A stretch of 8,028 bases of DNA from Acidimicrobiaceae bacterium (GCA_030838025.1 JAUTXM010000257.1:1-8028), one strand, 5' to 3'; shown: positions 1 through 6,413, counted from the stretch's first letter. Notes: generated by a model from the letters alone, not told the origin. A program made the numbers and translations.

Positions 1-117
1 AACAAATCCGAGGCAACCGCGGAGTACGAGCGTTATCGAGTGTTGCTACGCGCCGAACTGGGCCTCGAGCCGACAGTTCGACTCACCCAATTGCTCGCCC
101 GCCTCGACCCTGGGTAA
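1..117 (+). CDS. C-terminal end of a BTAD-domain (SARP-like) transcriptional regulator, partial
   Basis: Reading frame 1 is open from the first base of the window to TAA at 115-117 and gives 38 residues. The segment EYERYRVLLRAELGLEP followed by a leucine-rich helix matches the end of a bacterial transcriptional activator domain (BTAD), the helical repeat region of SARP/AfsR-type regulators, where an 'L..ELG.eP' turn is the usual signature. The start and DNA-binding part lie outside the window, so the target genes are unknown. An imperfect hairpin (151-172) follows the stop but has no T-tract. The rest of 118-326 shows no recognisable gene. The domain call rests on one short motif and could also be the tail of another TPR-like regulator. 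Confidence 0.6.
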   Translation, partial: NKSEATAEYERYRVLLRAELGLEPTVRLTQLLARLDPG

Positions 118-326
118 CATAGCTGCCACAGCAGATGCTGCCGTAAGGGCTCCGTCCTCGGAAGGATCCGGACGCCGCCGTGGCTGCGTAATGGCGCGAT
201 GAATCCGACGAGTTTCCGCTCAGCGTCGGGACGCCACTCGCGCACGGCGTACTCGTTCGGGCATGGGCAAAGGCGCCGAGCGATCGCCGCCACTACAGGC
301 CGGCAGCCGGTCCTTTCCGCCGACCT

Positions 327-542
327 GTGATCAACGCTTTACAGGACTTGCCGGACGACATTGGTCTCCTGAACCCTCGTGTCGTCGTGCCGGTAATGCT
401 TGCGATTCGCGTTCCTCGGCGACTCAACGTTCTGAGCGCCGTGCCCCTGCTCGTCGACGGAGATTTGCAAGTGACTACAGACGCGCCGATACTGCGGGCC
501 GGTACTGCGGAACTCGGAGTCCATTACGACGTCGTTGCCTAA
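327..542 (+). pseudogene. probable relic of a PIN-domain (VapC-like) toxin, C-terminal half
   Basis: The frame from GTG 327 to TAA 540-542 encodes 71 residues. Its last third, GDLQVTTDAPILRAG followed by a terminal YDVV, resembles the end of VapC-type PIN ribonucleases, where 'L.TTD.rL..' carries the last acidic residue and a short strand ends the protein. ALQDLPDD and a later RLNVLSA resemble the preceding PIN helices (the 'LR.N.t.YDA' region), but the YDA...ALAEAL segment seems to be missing. The N-terminal catalytic Asp strand is not visible upstream, and no ribosome binding site or antitoxin is evident. I read it as a shortened, decayed toxin gene; a chance reading frame remains possible. 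Confidence 0.4.
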
Positions 543-887
543 TCCGACCCGCCTACCCGTGGCAGCGAAAGTAACGACACCGACAGATCGCCGAGTATGC
601 TTTACCGCTGGGGCCTCCACCGTCACTTGTCCGCCGTCGCCCGACCGACGTTCTGTATCCGTTGGAGGGACCCTCCGGTTCCCTGTGCTCGCGATTGTTG
701 CCTGTCCGCGACCGGCACCAATGAGCTATATCGAGTGTCGGCCGTGGGCGCCTTATTGGGACGCCCCAGTGAAGGATTTGTGTTCTCGGCTCTATTACTG
801 CGGGTGGAGGCTGGGTTACCGCGTCGCGAGTAGTAGATGGCAGGTCTGTCCGACGGCCGCCGTATTGTCGGGAAGGCTCGTTGGGGA
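543..887. other. 345-base stretch with no supported gene
   Basis: Several overlapping reading frames exist on both strands, but none shows a recognisable domain, a plausible ribosome binding site or consistent actinobacterial codon bias. The stretch lies between two gene relics and is probably decayed coding DNA. No RNA gene, repeat or clear terminator was seen. Confidence 0.5.
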
Positions 888-1188
888 TCAGGTTGGGTGG
901 TGTTTGTAGGCGAACGCAGCGGCGGCGGTCAGGGAGATGAGGTCGAGCGAGGTGAAGAGGGTGGAGAGGTTGCCGGGCGTCGGTGTTCTCTGCCAGCACG
1001 AGTTGGGCGGTTGCTTTTCCCGGCCGCGACCAGGCGGAGCACTTCGATGTCGCGAGTGCTCAGCCCGCCGGGGCCTTTCGGTCCCCCCGCAGAGCGGCGC
1101 CCGCCGATCCCTCGTCGCCGAGGCTGCGCAGCGCCCGTCCGATGAACACCCGGCTACGGGTCGCCTCGTAGGGCATCCGGCCCATTCG
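888..1188 (-). pseudogene. decayed LuxR-family transcriptional regulator, 3' part
   Basis: The minus strand carries the C-terminal part of a LuxR-type regulator in several frames. First, about 1176-1100, MPYEATRSRVFIGRAL and SLGDEGSA match the last TPR-like helices before the DNA-binding domain ('PYEaAr.RvliG.A.raLGDE' in intact relatives). A one-base shift and an apparent loss of about 25-30 residues lead to the HTH start LSTRDIEVLRLVAAGKSNR (about 1064-1008). The 'QIA.EL' turn is shortened, LVLAENTDAR follows in a third frame, and after another one-base shift LSTLFTSLDLIS...AAAAFAYKH ends at TGA 890-888. Intact relatives bind DNA through this tetrahelical HTH. The order of blocks is right and the frames are not, so this cannot make a working protein. 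The LuxR HTH assignment is firm; the lost sensor domain is unknown. Confidence 0.8.
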
Positions 1189-1191
1189 GCA

Positions 1192-1210
1192 AGAGCGAAG
1201 CAAGCGCTCT
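1192..1210. repeat. inverted repeat upstream of the beta-helix membrane protein gene
   Basis: AGAGCG and CGCTCT form a perfect 6-bp inverted repeat around a 7-base spacer, ending 15 bases before the putative -10 element of the downstream gene. The position suits an operator covering the -35 area; it could also be a chance hairpin. No T-tract follows on either strand, so a terminator is less likely. Confidence 0.35.
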
Positions 1211-1225
1211 CATCCGATCACTTGG

Positions 1226-1231
1226 TAGACT
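1226..1231 (+). promoter_or_regulatory. candidate -10 element for a leaderless transcript
   Basis: TAGACT fits the actinobacterial TANNNT -10 consensus. Its last base lies 5 bases before the GTG start at 1237, so transcription would begin at or next to the start codon. The absence of a purine-rich ribosome binding site before the GTG agrees with a leaderless mRNA. No convincing -35 hexamer is visible. Confidence 0.45.
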
Positions 1232-1236
1232 GAACC

Positions 1237-3669
1237 GTGAGTTCTGATCCGGGCGGCGCAGCGTTGTCAGTGTCCGCCGAGTGGCTTCGTCTTTGCGACG
1301 ATCTCAGTAGTGAGGGTGGCGATTGGGATCTTCGTCAGTTCGAGGGAATCTCGGGCCGAATGGTCACAACGCTTCTTGATAAGTGTATCGCTTCAAAAGC
1401 AAAGATAGGAACGATCGACGCGCGCGGCGTTTCTTTCCCCGATGGCCTCGACCTCTCAGGGCTCAGACAATGCGATGGACTCGATCTGCGCGGGACACGA
1501 ATCGATGGCGACGTTACGATCGGAAATCCTCGCCTATTCTCGCTTGCCGGCGACCTGGAGATTATTACCTACCAGGGAACTGGAGTTCAGGTGGGGCAAT
1601 CCGGCATACATCTGTCCGGTGCTGCTGTCCAGGGCCGCGTGACCCTGGCACTCGAACGCGTTGCTGGCCCGATTGTGCTCTACAACTTGCGTGGACAGGA
1701 CATCCTTATACAGGGCCAAGCGCCGCTGAAGATTGACCTCTCACATCTCGGTGACGTGCATGATCGACCATCCGGTCTTCCCGAAGTCGCTGGCGGAATC
1801 CTGCTAGCAGGGGTTATCATTAAAGGCTCTTTACAAATCCGGGATCTCACGGTCAATAGTATTGTAGGGCTGGACGAGCAGCTTCCGCCCAATCTGGAGT
1901 TACGGTGCGACCTTGGGTCCCTCCACATACAGAACGTTGAGGTTGTGGGTGCCATCAACCTGCCGGGTCTGCGCACCGCCAGCGATATCCAAGTTCATTG
2001 GGTTAACTGTGCCGGCGTGGGACTCGACCATAGCGAGATCGGAACCTCAGCGACACTGACGGACTTGCATCTTGATCGGTTACCTCATAGTTCAGGGCTC
2101 CGCGCTGAACATGCGACGGTGGCCGGCGATTTCACACTGACGACTGCATTCGTTGATGCTATCCATCTTGAGTCAGCACAGGTCTGCGGTAAGGTGCAGT
2201 TGCGAGACTTCACGTTAGGAGGCAGTGCGAACCTGAACGGTCTTCATGTGGGCGGAAGTGTAGTCATCGACCACATGCGTCCGGATCCGACAAATTGGAC
2301 CTCTCTTCTCTTGCTTTTGGACGCTAAGTCGGAGGGGCTGGTCGAGATTAGCTCGTCCGGGTGGGATGGAATCCGTCTATCTGGGACGTTCGGATCGGTG
2401 CTACTTAGCTCACTCTCCGTGCTTTCTTGGACGGACATTCCTGAACTGCTGGTGAGAGACGCTTTTGTCCTCTCGGGACTCGAACTGGGCCCGGGAAGTG
2501 GTCCCCATCATAGCCATCCTGAAGCTAGATTCAGTATTGGTAGCAAACATCTGGTGCCTGCCCGTGGTGGACGTAACCTGATCGTGGGGGGCGTAACCCG
2601 TATCGAGGACTGCGTCTTTCGCCAGCCTTTTGAGTTAGATCACTGCTCGTTTGTCGGTGGTCTCGTGATGACACAGAATGACTTCTTCACAGGGATGAGG
2701 TTCTCCAACTGCGACTTCGGACCTAGAACACGAATCGCCGATTGTACAGTTCATCTTCGAGATTCCGACGGAGTTGATGGCCGTTCGATCGTTGATTGCC
2801 AGTTCGGCGTCGAGAGCAGTCTTTCAGACACTGTTATAGCCGAACCGGAGCCGCCTGTTGGCCTAAATATCATCGGCTGCTCTCTGATTGGGATGACGCT
2901 CGCAGGGTCCGCCGTTGACGCGCCGTTAATCATTGACTCCCTGCACAACTCAGACCTGAAAGGCGCCAGCCTTCGGCACGTTAACCTCAAGTCCTGCCTG
3001 CTCGGCGGCGTGCAGCATCTCGATCTCGCCGAACTAAGAGGGACAGTTCTTCTGGGCTCCGTGTCATTGGGGGTCAAGAAGGCCCTCTCAAGGGATGGCG
3101 CCCCTCTTTCGGCGAGGTTTGTGACGTCCCGACACATTCTCGCTGACGAGGCATCGTGGCGAGAGGAAAAGACGAAGGTTCGGCGTCAGCAACCGAACAG
3201 GGACGATAGGAAGCGATACAACCGTGTCGAGGCAACTAGGATAGCGGAGATCTATGGGAGTCTTCTTGTCGCCCTCGGGCCTGGAGTATCGACCACGCTA
3301 AGATCTGACCTTCGCTATGGAGAACTCGAGATGCGACGGCGAGCTGAGGAGCGTCGAGCTGATCGCACGATCCTCCATCTATTCTGGTGCTTTGGCGGTT
3401 ACGCGCTTCGTCCGCTTCGCCCTCTTCTCTGGTTTGTTGCTATGGCAATTGTTGGCAGCCTCTTAATGGCGATGGCTAGATCGGCTTCAGTTCATCATCG
3501 ATGGTCGCTAGCCTTGCTAGTCTCGCTGCGGGCGATGGTCGGATTCCCACCAAACATAGATGGCTACTCTGCCGTATCCCAGGCCGTGATCACGTGTCTT
3601 CGTCTTCTTGGCCCGGTATTCCTGGGCTTCGCGTTTCTCGCAGCGCGCTCGCGTTCTCGATCTACGTGA
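1237..3669 (+). CDS. large beta-helix (pentapeptide-like) protein with C-terminal two-helix membrane/pore-like module
   Basis: The 810-residue product has no signal peptide. Residues about 55-620 are short strands with repeating G-x-L-x-L / hydrophobic periodicity, as in right-handed beta-helices, with near-canonical pentapeptides about 569-590 (SDLKG, ASLRH, VNLKS). A charged linker (640-665) leads to RYGELEMRRR (693-702), the 'YGEmEMRR' signature of actinobacterial membrane-anchored pentapeptide-repeat proteins. Then come a hydrophobic helix (729-747), a short pore-helix-like segment (757-767), MVGFPP (767-772) and a second helix (783-803) ending in basic residues. The C-terminus resembles a two-helix ion-channel fold with an altered filter position. 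GTG 1237 is chosen because the frame opens there, upstream is the decayed LuxR relic, and a -10 element sits at leaderless distance. Base composition is less GC-rich than hppD, suggesting transfer. It appears monocistronic. Function is unknown: a cytoplasmic beta-helix controlling a membrane pore is inference. Confidence 0.85.
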   Translation: MSSDPGGAALSVSAEWLRLCDDLSSEGGDWDLRQFEGISGRMVTTLLDKCIASKAKIGTIDARGVSFPDGLDLSGLRQCDGLDLRGTRIDGDVTIGNPRLFSLAGDLEIITYQGTGVQVGQSGIHLSGAAVQGRVTLALERVAGPIVLYNLRGQDILIQGQAPLKIDLSHLGDVHDRPSGLPEVAGGILLAGVIIKGSLQIRDLTVNSIVGLDEQLPPNLELRCDLGSLHIQNVEVVGAINLPGLRTASDIQVHWVNCAGVGLDHSEIGTSATLTDLHLDRLPHSSGLRAEHATVAGDFTLTTAFVDAIHLESAQVCGKVQLRDFTLGGSANLNGLHVGGSVVIDHMRPDPTNWTSLLLLLDAKSEGLVEISSSGWDGIRLSGTFGSVLLSSLSVLSWTDIPELLVRDAFVLSGLELGPGSGPHHSHPEARFSIGSKHLVPARGGRNLIVGGVTRIEDCVFRQPFELDHCSFVGGLVMTQNDFFTGMRFSNCDFGPRTRIADCTVHLRDSDGVDGRSIVDCQFGVESSLSDTVIAEPEPPVGLNIIGCSLIGMTLAGSAVDAPLIIDSLHNSDLKGASLRHVNLKSCLLGGVQHLDLAELRGTVLLGSVSLGVKKALSRDGAPLSARFVTSRHILADEASWREEKTKVRRQQPNRDDRKRYNRVEATRIAEIYGSLLVALGPGVSTTLRSDLRYGELEMRRRAEERRADRTILHLFWCFGGYALRPLRPLLWFVAMAIVGSLLMAMARSASVHHRWSLALLVSLRAMVGFPPNIDGYSAVSQAVITCLRLLGPVFLGFAFLAARSRSRST

Positions 3670-3748
3670 TGCGGTATCCCTGAACGTAAGTCATGCGAGT
3701 TGCCTGGTGACCGTAGATAAGTATGTTGATAGCTCTAGGTTCGGTCTG

Positions 3749-3767
3749 AGGCGATAGCTGCTCGCCT
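3749..3767 (+). terminator. possible weak terminator hairpin after the beta-helix gene
   Basis: AGGCGA and TCGCCT form a 6-bp stem with a 7-base loop, about 80 bases after the stop at 3669. The following bases TTGTGTCCTGT are T-enriched but not a clean T-tract. It lies between two genes pointing at each other, so it could serve either strand. Confidence 0.3.
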
Positions 3768-3805
3768 TGTGTCCTGTCCGGTTGACTCCTCGCGGAAGTA
3801 GGGTA

Positions 3806-4281
3806 TTTAGTGCGCGCGCGCGTCGGTGCCTGTTTGATGGCGGCGCAGCAGCCGGCGAGGCGTTCGAGAAGTTCTTCCGCGGTCTTGTGCCACATGAACG
3901 GGGTGGGGTTCTCGTTCCATATCTTGATCCATTCGCGTATGCCCGCGGGTAGTTCTTAGCACTGCGATGAGCGGAGCGTTGCAGGTTCTTGGTCGTGAGC
4001 GCCGAGAACCACCACTCGACGATGTTCCATCCATGACCCGTATGTTGGCGTGAAATGAAAATGTGGACAAGCTGGCTACCCACAAGACGCCAGGGTCCAG
4101 GCGTGGTTGCTTCGCCATCCCGGTTCCAAGATGACGTGCACATCCAGGTCGGCGGGGACGTCCCGGTTGTTCTTTGATCAAGAATGCGATGAACTCGACG
4201 GCTGTGACGTTTCTTGATGTCGGTGATCACCGTCCCTTTGGCGATGTCCATTGCGGTGAAGGGACCCACGATGACCCTGCT
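3806..4281 (-). pseudogene. IS630-family transposase relic (frameshifted, N-terminus missing)
   Basis: Reading the minus strand and switching frames restores the C-terminal half of an IS630-type DDE transposase. FTAMDIAKGTVITDIKKRHS (4260-4201) is the 'aalD.atG.vi....rH' strand with the first catalytic region. VEFIAFLIKEQ follows in a second frame. VPADLDVHVIL follows in a third frame, where the normal catalytic Asp after VHVIL reads Glu. Next come HFHFTPTYGSWM and, after another shift, NIVEWWFSALTTKNLQRS, where the Glu of VEWW is the third DDE residue. Finally IREWIKIWNENPTPFMWHKT and AEELLERLAG lead to the C-terminus. At least four frameshifts make it inactive. The N-terminal HTH half (about 180 residues) and the terminal inverted repeats were not found. 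The block order leaves little doubt about family; the exact element ends are unknown. Confidence 0.85.
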
Positions 4282-4631
4282 CGCGAGGAGCGCCATGAGG
4301 GAGTCGGACTTGTCGGCCCCGCCGTGCATCGCAGCCCTGAGGCTCTGGCCGCGATCGTGACGGCTCACGGAGCGATGCTCATCCGTCGTCCGGAAGATCG
4401 CGGGATGGCACGTGCCCGGCGGTGCTCGCTACGAAGCAACCAAGCGGCGGCCGCTCCGCAGAGTCCGGGGCCTTGACCCGCGGACGTCTCGACCGCGATG
4501 ATCCTTCGGCCATAAGGCGACGCAACGTCACGAGCATTGGGGTTACGCGTCCCAGAACCGCGCGCCTGAATCGCGCACCGGGGCCTGCCCCCGAACGCCG
4601 GCTCAGAGACCCTCCGCCCGTCGAGCGCGTG
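4282..4631. other. 350-base stretch with no supported gene
   Basis: This GC-rich stretch lies where the N-terminal half of the transposase would be expected on the minus strand, but I could not restore a helix-turn-helix or any IS630 N-terminal motif in any frame. Open frames on both strands look like composition-driven shadows. It may be the scar of a deletion between the element and the truncated oxidoreductase gene. Confidence 0.45.
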
Positions 4632-4796
4632 TCATCGACTGTTCCGCTTCGGGGCCGCGAAGCGATAGCGGGTCTGCGCGAACTCACCCTTGGCGAACGG
4701 CAGCACTTTTGTCGGAGTGACCTTGAGCACGATGGCGGCGCCGCCCTGGTGATGGAACAGGCCGTCGTCGACCGCGAAGTCCCAGTCGCCGTGGTC
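4632..4796 (-). pseudogene. C-terminal fragment of a probable PPOX-type (pyridoxamine-phosphate-oxidase-fold) flavin/F420 enzyme
   Basis: About 55 residues end at TGA 4634-4632. GDWDFAVDDGLFHHQGGAA, VTPTKVLPFAKGEFAQTRYR and a short tail resemble the end of PPOX-class proteins, where a 'V.P.k..aFgKG..fsQTR.rF' ending is common. These are split-barrel enzymes that bind FMN or F420. The N-terminal two thirds, including the cofactor-binding barrel, is absent: at 4791-4800 the sequence passes directly into the end of a VOC gene in another frame. There is no start signal of its own. The family call rests on recall of the C-terminal pattern and is moderate; that it is a truncated tail of a real gene is more secure. 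Confidence 0.5.
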
Positions 4797-5213
4797 CGAC
4801 GATGACCCCCTCCGGCTCACGGGCGTAGGTCATCCGCCAGGCGTCCTCGAAGTCTCCGATGCCGGCCACCAGCCCGTAGCCCGCGGCGGCGAGGTCGTTG
4901 ACGATCCTGGGGAGATCATCGACCTCGAAGCACACGTTGCGCAGGCCCAGCTCGTTGGCCATCGCGGCGGGTGATCCGGGAACGTGATCTGGCCGGATGA
5001 AGCTCGACAGCTCCAGCCTCGTTCCTCCGTCGGGCGGCCGCAGCATCTCGATCTCGGTGCGCGAATCCGGAATGCCGCAGACGGTGTCCAGGAACTCGCC
5101 CTCCACGAAGGTGCGACTCTCGACCTCGAGGCCCAGTCCGACGAAGAACGCCGTGACCAGTCGAGATCGGCGACCGTGATGCCGATGTGGTCGAACGTCT
5201 TGATGTGCGCCAT
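4684..5213 (-). pseudogene. VOC-superfamily (glyoxalase-fold) protein gene, frameshifted near its start and altered at its end
   Basis: From ATG 5213 (or ATG 5222) the frame gives AHIKTFDHIGITVADLD, the first VOC strand with its His ligand. About 5161 one base is missing, and the protein continues in the next frame as VTAFFVGLGLEVESRTFVEG, RTEIEMLRPPDGG, RLELSSF, GLRNVCFEVDDLPRIVNDL and EDAWRMTYAREPEGVIV (to about 4798). This is a complete two-module, single-chain VOC fold of about 140 residues. The second-half metal His, usual in 'RHv.FeVdD', reads Asn (codon at 4938-4936); the Glu in EPEGVIV is kept. After GVIV the usual short ending is replaced by about 40 out-of-frame residues from the PPOX fragment, ending at 4684. 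Substrate cannot be told. If the one-base loss is a sequencing error, this could be a live gene with an abnormal tail. Confidence 0.75.
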
Positions 5214-5469
5214 CCCTCCCATCCTCGTTCATCCGCTGGGTTGTCGGACAGGGAATGAGCCGCAGTCGGGTTCTCGACATCATTCGCCGCGTCGATGCGC
5301 TAGGCCTCGAACCTTCGTTGGTTGGTGAGCCGGTACGGCACGGACTGATTGCCTCCGGTGGCAGACCGCCTGCTGGAAGCAACCTGACCAGTCACGAGAA
5401 CGTCACATATTCTGCGCTCGGTATTGTTCTGACCGAGCCGTTGTGAAGTCCAGTAGGACGTCGCTCTTG

Positions 5470-5970
5470 CTACCGGCGACGCCCACGACGCATAGCGTCT
5501 GTTCTCTTCACGAACTCGTCGGCGGTGACGATCGGCGTACCCCTCCACGGCGACATCGAGGTGAGGTCGGTGTCGTCGCTGACGATCAGGAGGGAGCCGC
5601 TGGCGGCCGCACATTCGAGAATGCGGTTGTCTTCGTAGTCGGGGCAGTCGGTGACGGTTTCGGCGGATTCCACGATCGCGCCACCGGAGGTCTCGGCGAT
5701 CTCGACGAGAAGTTCGATGTATTCCTCGGCCCGCTCGACGGCCCAGCCGTATCCGAGAGGGGGACGGCCGGTGAGCACCCGCAGCACATTCGCCAGGATG
5801 TGTTCGGACAGAAAGAGACTGAACTCGCGGCCGTCGTTGAGGATGCCAATGACATTGGCCGCGAGATTGCCCCGCACCGGCGGCGGCGAGGGCCACGAAT
5901 TGAAGATGTCGTTGCCGCCGACGACCGCACCGACGAAGATGTTGACATCGACGGTGACCGCCGTGGTCAT
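5470..5970 (-). CDS. PIN-domain toxin (putative toxin component, COG1569-like) of a toxin-antitoxin pair
   Basis: The 166-residue product is a PIN-domain ribonuclease of the 'putative toxin component, PIN family' group. Such toxins cleave RNA with Mg2+ held by conserved acidic residues. Visible residues are D8 in VTVDVN (usually DTN), E56 in SEHILANVL, D114 in DYEDNRILECA and the acidic group D132/D133/D135 in SDDTDL. The C-terminus GTPIVTADEFV is typical of the group. It is somewhat longer than small VapC proteins and ends in a basic tail. The start ATG 5970 overlaps the antitoxin stop in ATGA, which points to translational coupling. All expected catalytic positions are present, so it looks functional; the RNA target cannot be inferred. 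5223-5469 downstream holds no gene I can support. Confidence 0.88.
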   Translation of the reverse strand: MTTAVTVDVNIFVGAVVGGNDIFNSWPSPPPVRGNLAANVIGILNDGREFSLFLSEHILANVLRVLTGRPPLGYGWAVERAEEYIELLVEIAETSGGAIVESAETVTDCPDYEDNRILECAAASGSLLIVSDDTDLTSMSPWRGTPIVTADEFVKRTDAMRRGRRR

Positions 5971-6215
5971 CGTCGCTTGAGGACCCGCCTGACCACGTCA
6001 AGAGCCTCCTCGGCGGTGAGGGCGGCGGTCGCTGAACGTTCGACGCCGTAGGCTTGGAGAGCGGCGAGTCGCTCGGCTCGGTCGACGACTTCCATCTGGT
6101 GCATGGCTTCCCGGAGGAAGGCCGAGCGGTTTCCGTGGCCGAACTTAGCGGTGAGCCGGTCCAGCCTGGGTTCGTCCTCTTCTGCCACCGCGAAGCCGAT
6201 GGTTTTGGTCGCCAT
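5967..6215 (-). CDS. ribbon-helix-helix antitoxin partnering the PIN toxin
   Basis: The 82-residue product starts with a short strand (TKTIGFAV, residues 3-10), then a helix (EPRLDRLTAKF), a GHGNRS turn and a second helix (SAFLREAMHQM). This is the ribbon-helix-helix order of small dimeric DNA-binding antitoxins. The C-terminal half (AERLAALQ to RRVLKRR) would be the toxin-binding extension. ATG 6215 is chosen because longer in-frame starts run through the tRNA genes. The antitoxin precedes and overlaps the toxin by four bases, the standard order. By analogy it should bind and silence the toxin and repress its own promoter, probably the -35/-10 pair at 6223-6251. Family call from fold pattern; no specific ortholog recognised. 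Confidence 0.85.
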   Translation of the reverse strand: MATKTIGFAVAEEDEPRLDRLTAKFGHGNRSAFLREAMHQMEVVDRAERLAALQAYGVERSATAALTAEEALDVVRRVLKRR

Positions 6216-6222
6216 GCAGTCG

Positions 6223-6251
6223 AGTGTATCCGGATTGCATGCGAGAAGCAA
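6223..6251 (-). promoter_or_regulatory. candidate promoter of the antitoxin-toxin operon
   Basis: On the minus strand TTGCTT (6251-6246) and TACACT (6228-6223) are separated by exactly 17 bases, and the -10 box ends 7 bases before the antitoxin ATG at 6215. This would make the transcript leaderless or nearly so. An inverted repeat ATGCA/TGCAT (6214-6218 and 6236-6240) brackets the -10 box and could be the site for autorepression by the RHH antitoxin. The -35 match is only partial. Confidence 0.45.
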
Positions 6252-6311
6252 CCAGGTTATAGCCGATCGCGCCTGTCCCCGTGCCTGAGTACCCCCAGCC
6301 CGGTTCGTGCT

Positions 6312-6329
6312 CCCGTCCTCCAAGACGGG
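6312..6329 (-). terminator. possible terminator hairpin downstream of tRNA-Lys
   Basis: CCCGTC and GACGGG form a 6-bp GC-rich stem with a 6-base loop, about 85 bases after the 3' end of tRNA-Lys. No T-tract follows on either strand, so if it ends tRNA transcription it does so in the GC-hairpin manner often proposed for actinobacteria. Confidence 0.3.
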
Positions 6330-6356
6330 GTGCTGACGGGGTAGTCTCGACGGGAT
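6324..6356. repeat. three spaced copies of GACGGGRT
   Basis: GACGGGGT at 6324 and 6335 and GACGGGAT at 6349 form short direct repeats spaced 11 and 14 bases apart between tRNA-Lys and the toxin-antitoxin operon. The first copy also forms one arm of the hairpin at 6312-6329. They could be protein-binding iterons or chance in GC-rich DNA. Confidence 0.35.
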
Positions 6357-6413
6357 AGTGGGTGGATCGTCGACCGGCGGCGATGAAGAAATGGGCTCTG
6401 AACAGCGAGTTCG

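Noticed and set aside
33..293. Minus-strand frame of 86 codons over the BTAD tail
   Set aside because: It overlaps the better supported + frame, has no ribosome binding site and no recognisable domain.
3812..3822. Alternating GC run as a special structure
   Set aside because: Only 11 bases, lies in the decayed transposase tail and is explained by Ala-Arg codons there.
4379..4687. Minus-strand frame as the missing N-terminal half of the IS630 transposase
   Set aside because: No helix-turn-helix or IS630 N-terminal motif could be seen in any frame.
5300..6001. Minus-strand frame of 233 codons overlapping the PIN toxin
   Set aside because: It is antiphase to the toxin and antitoxin genes, is Arg-rich and low-complexity, and shows no domain.
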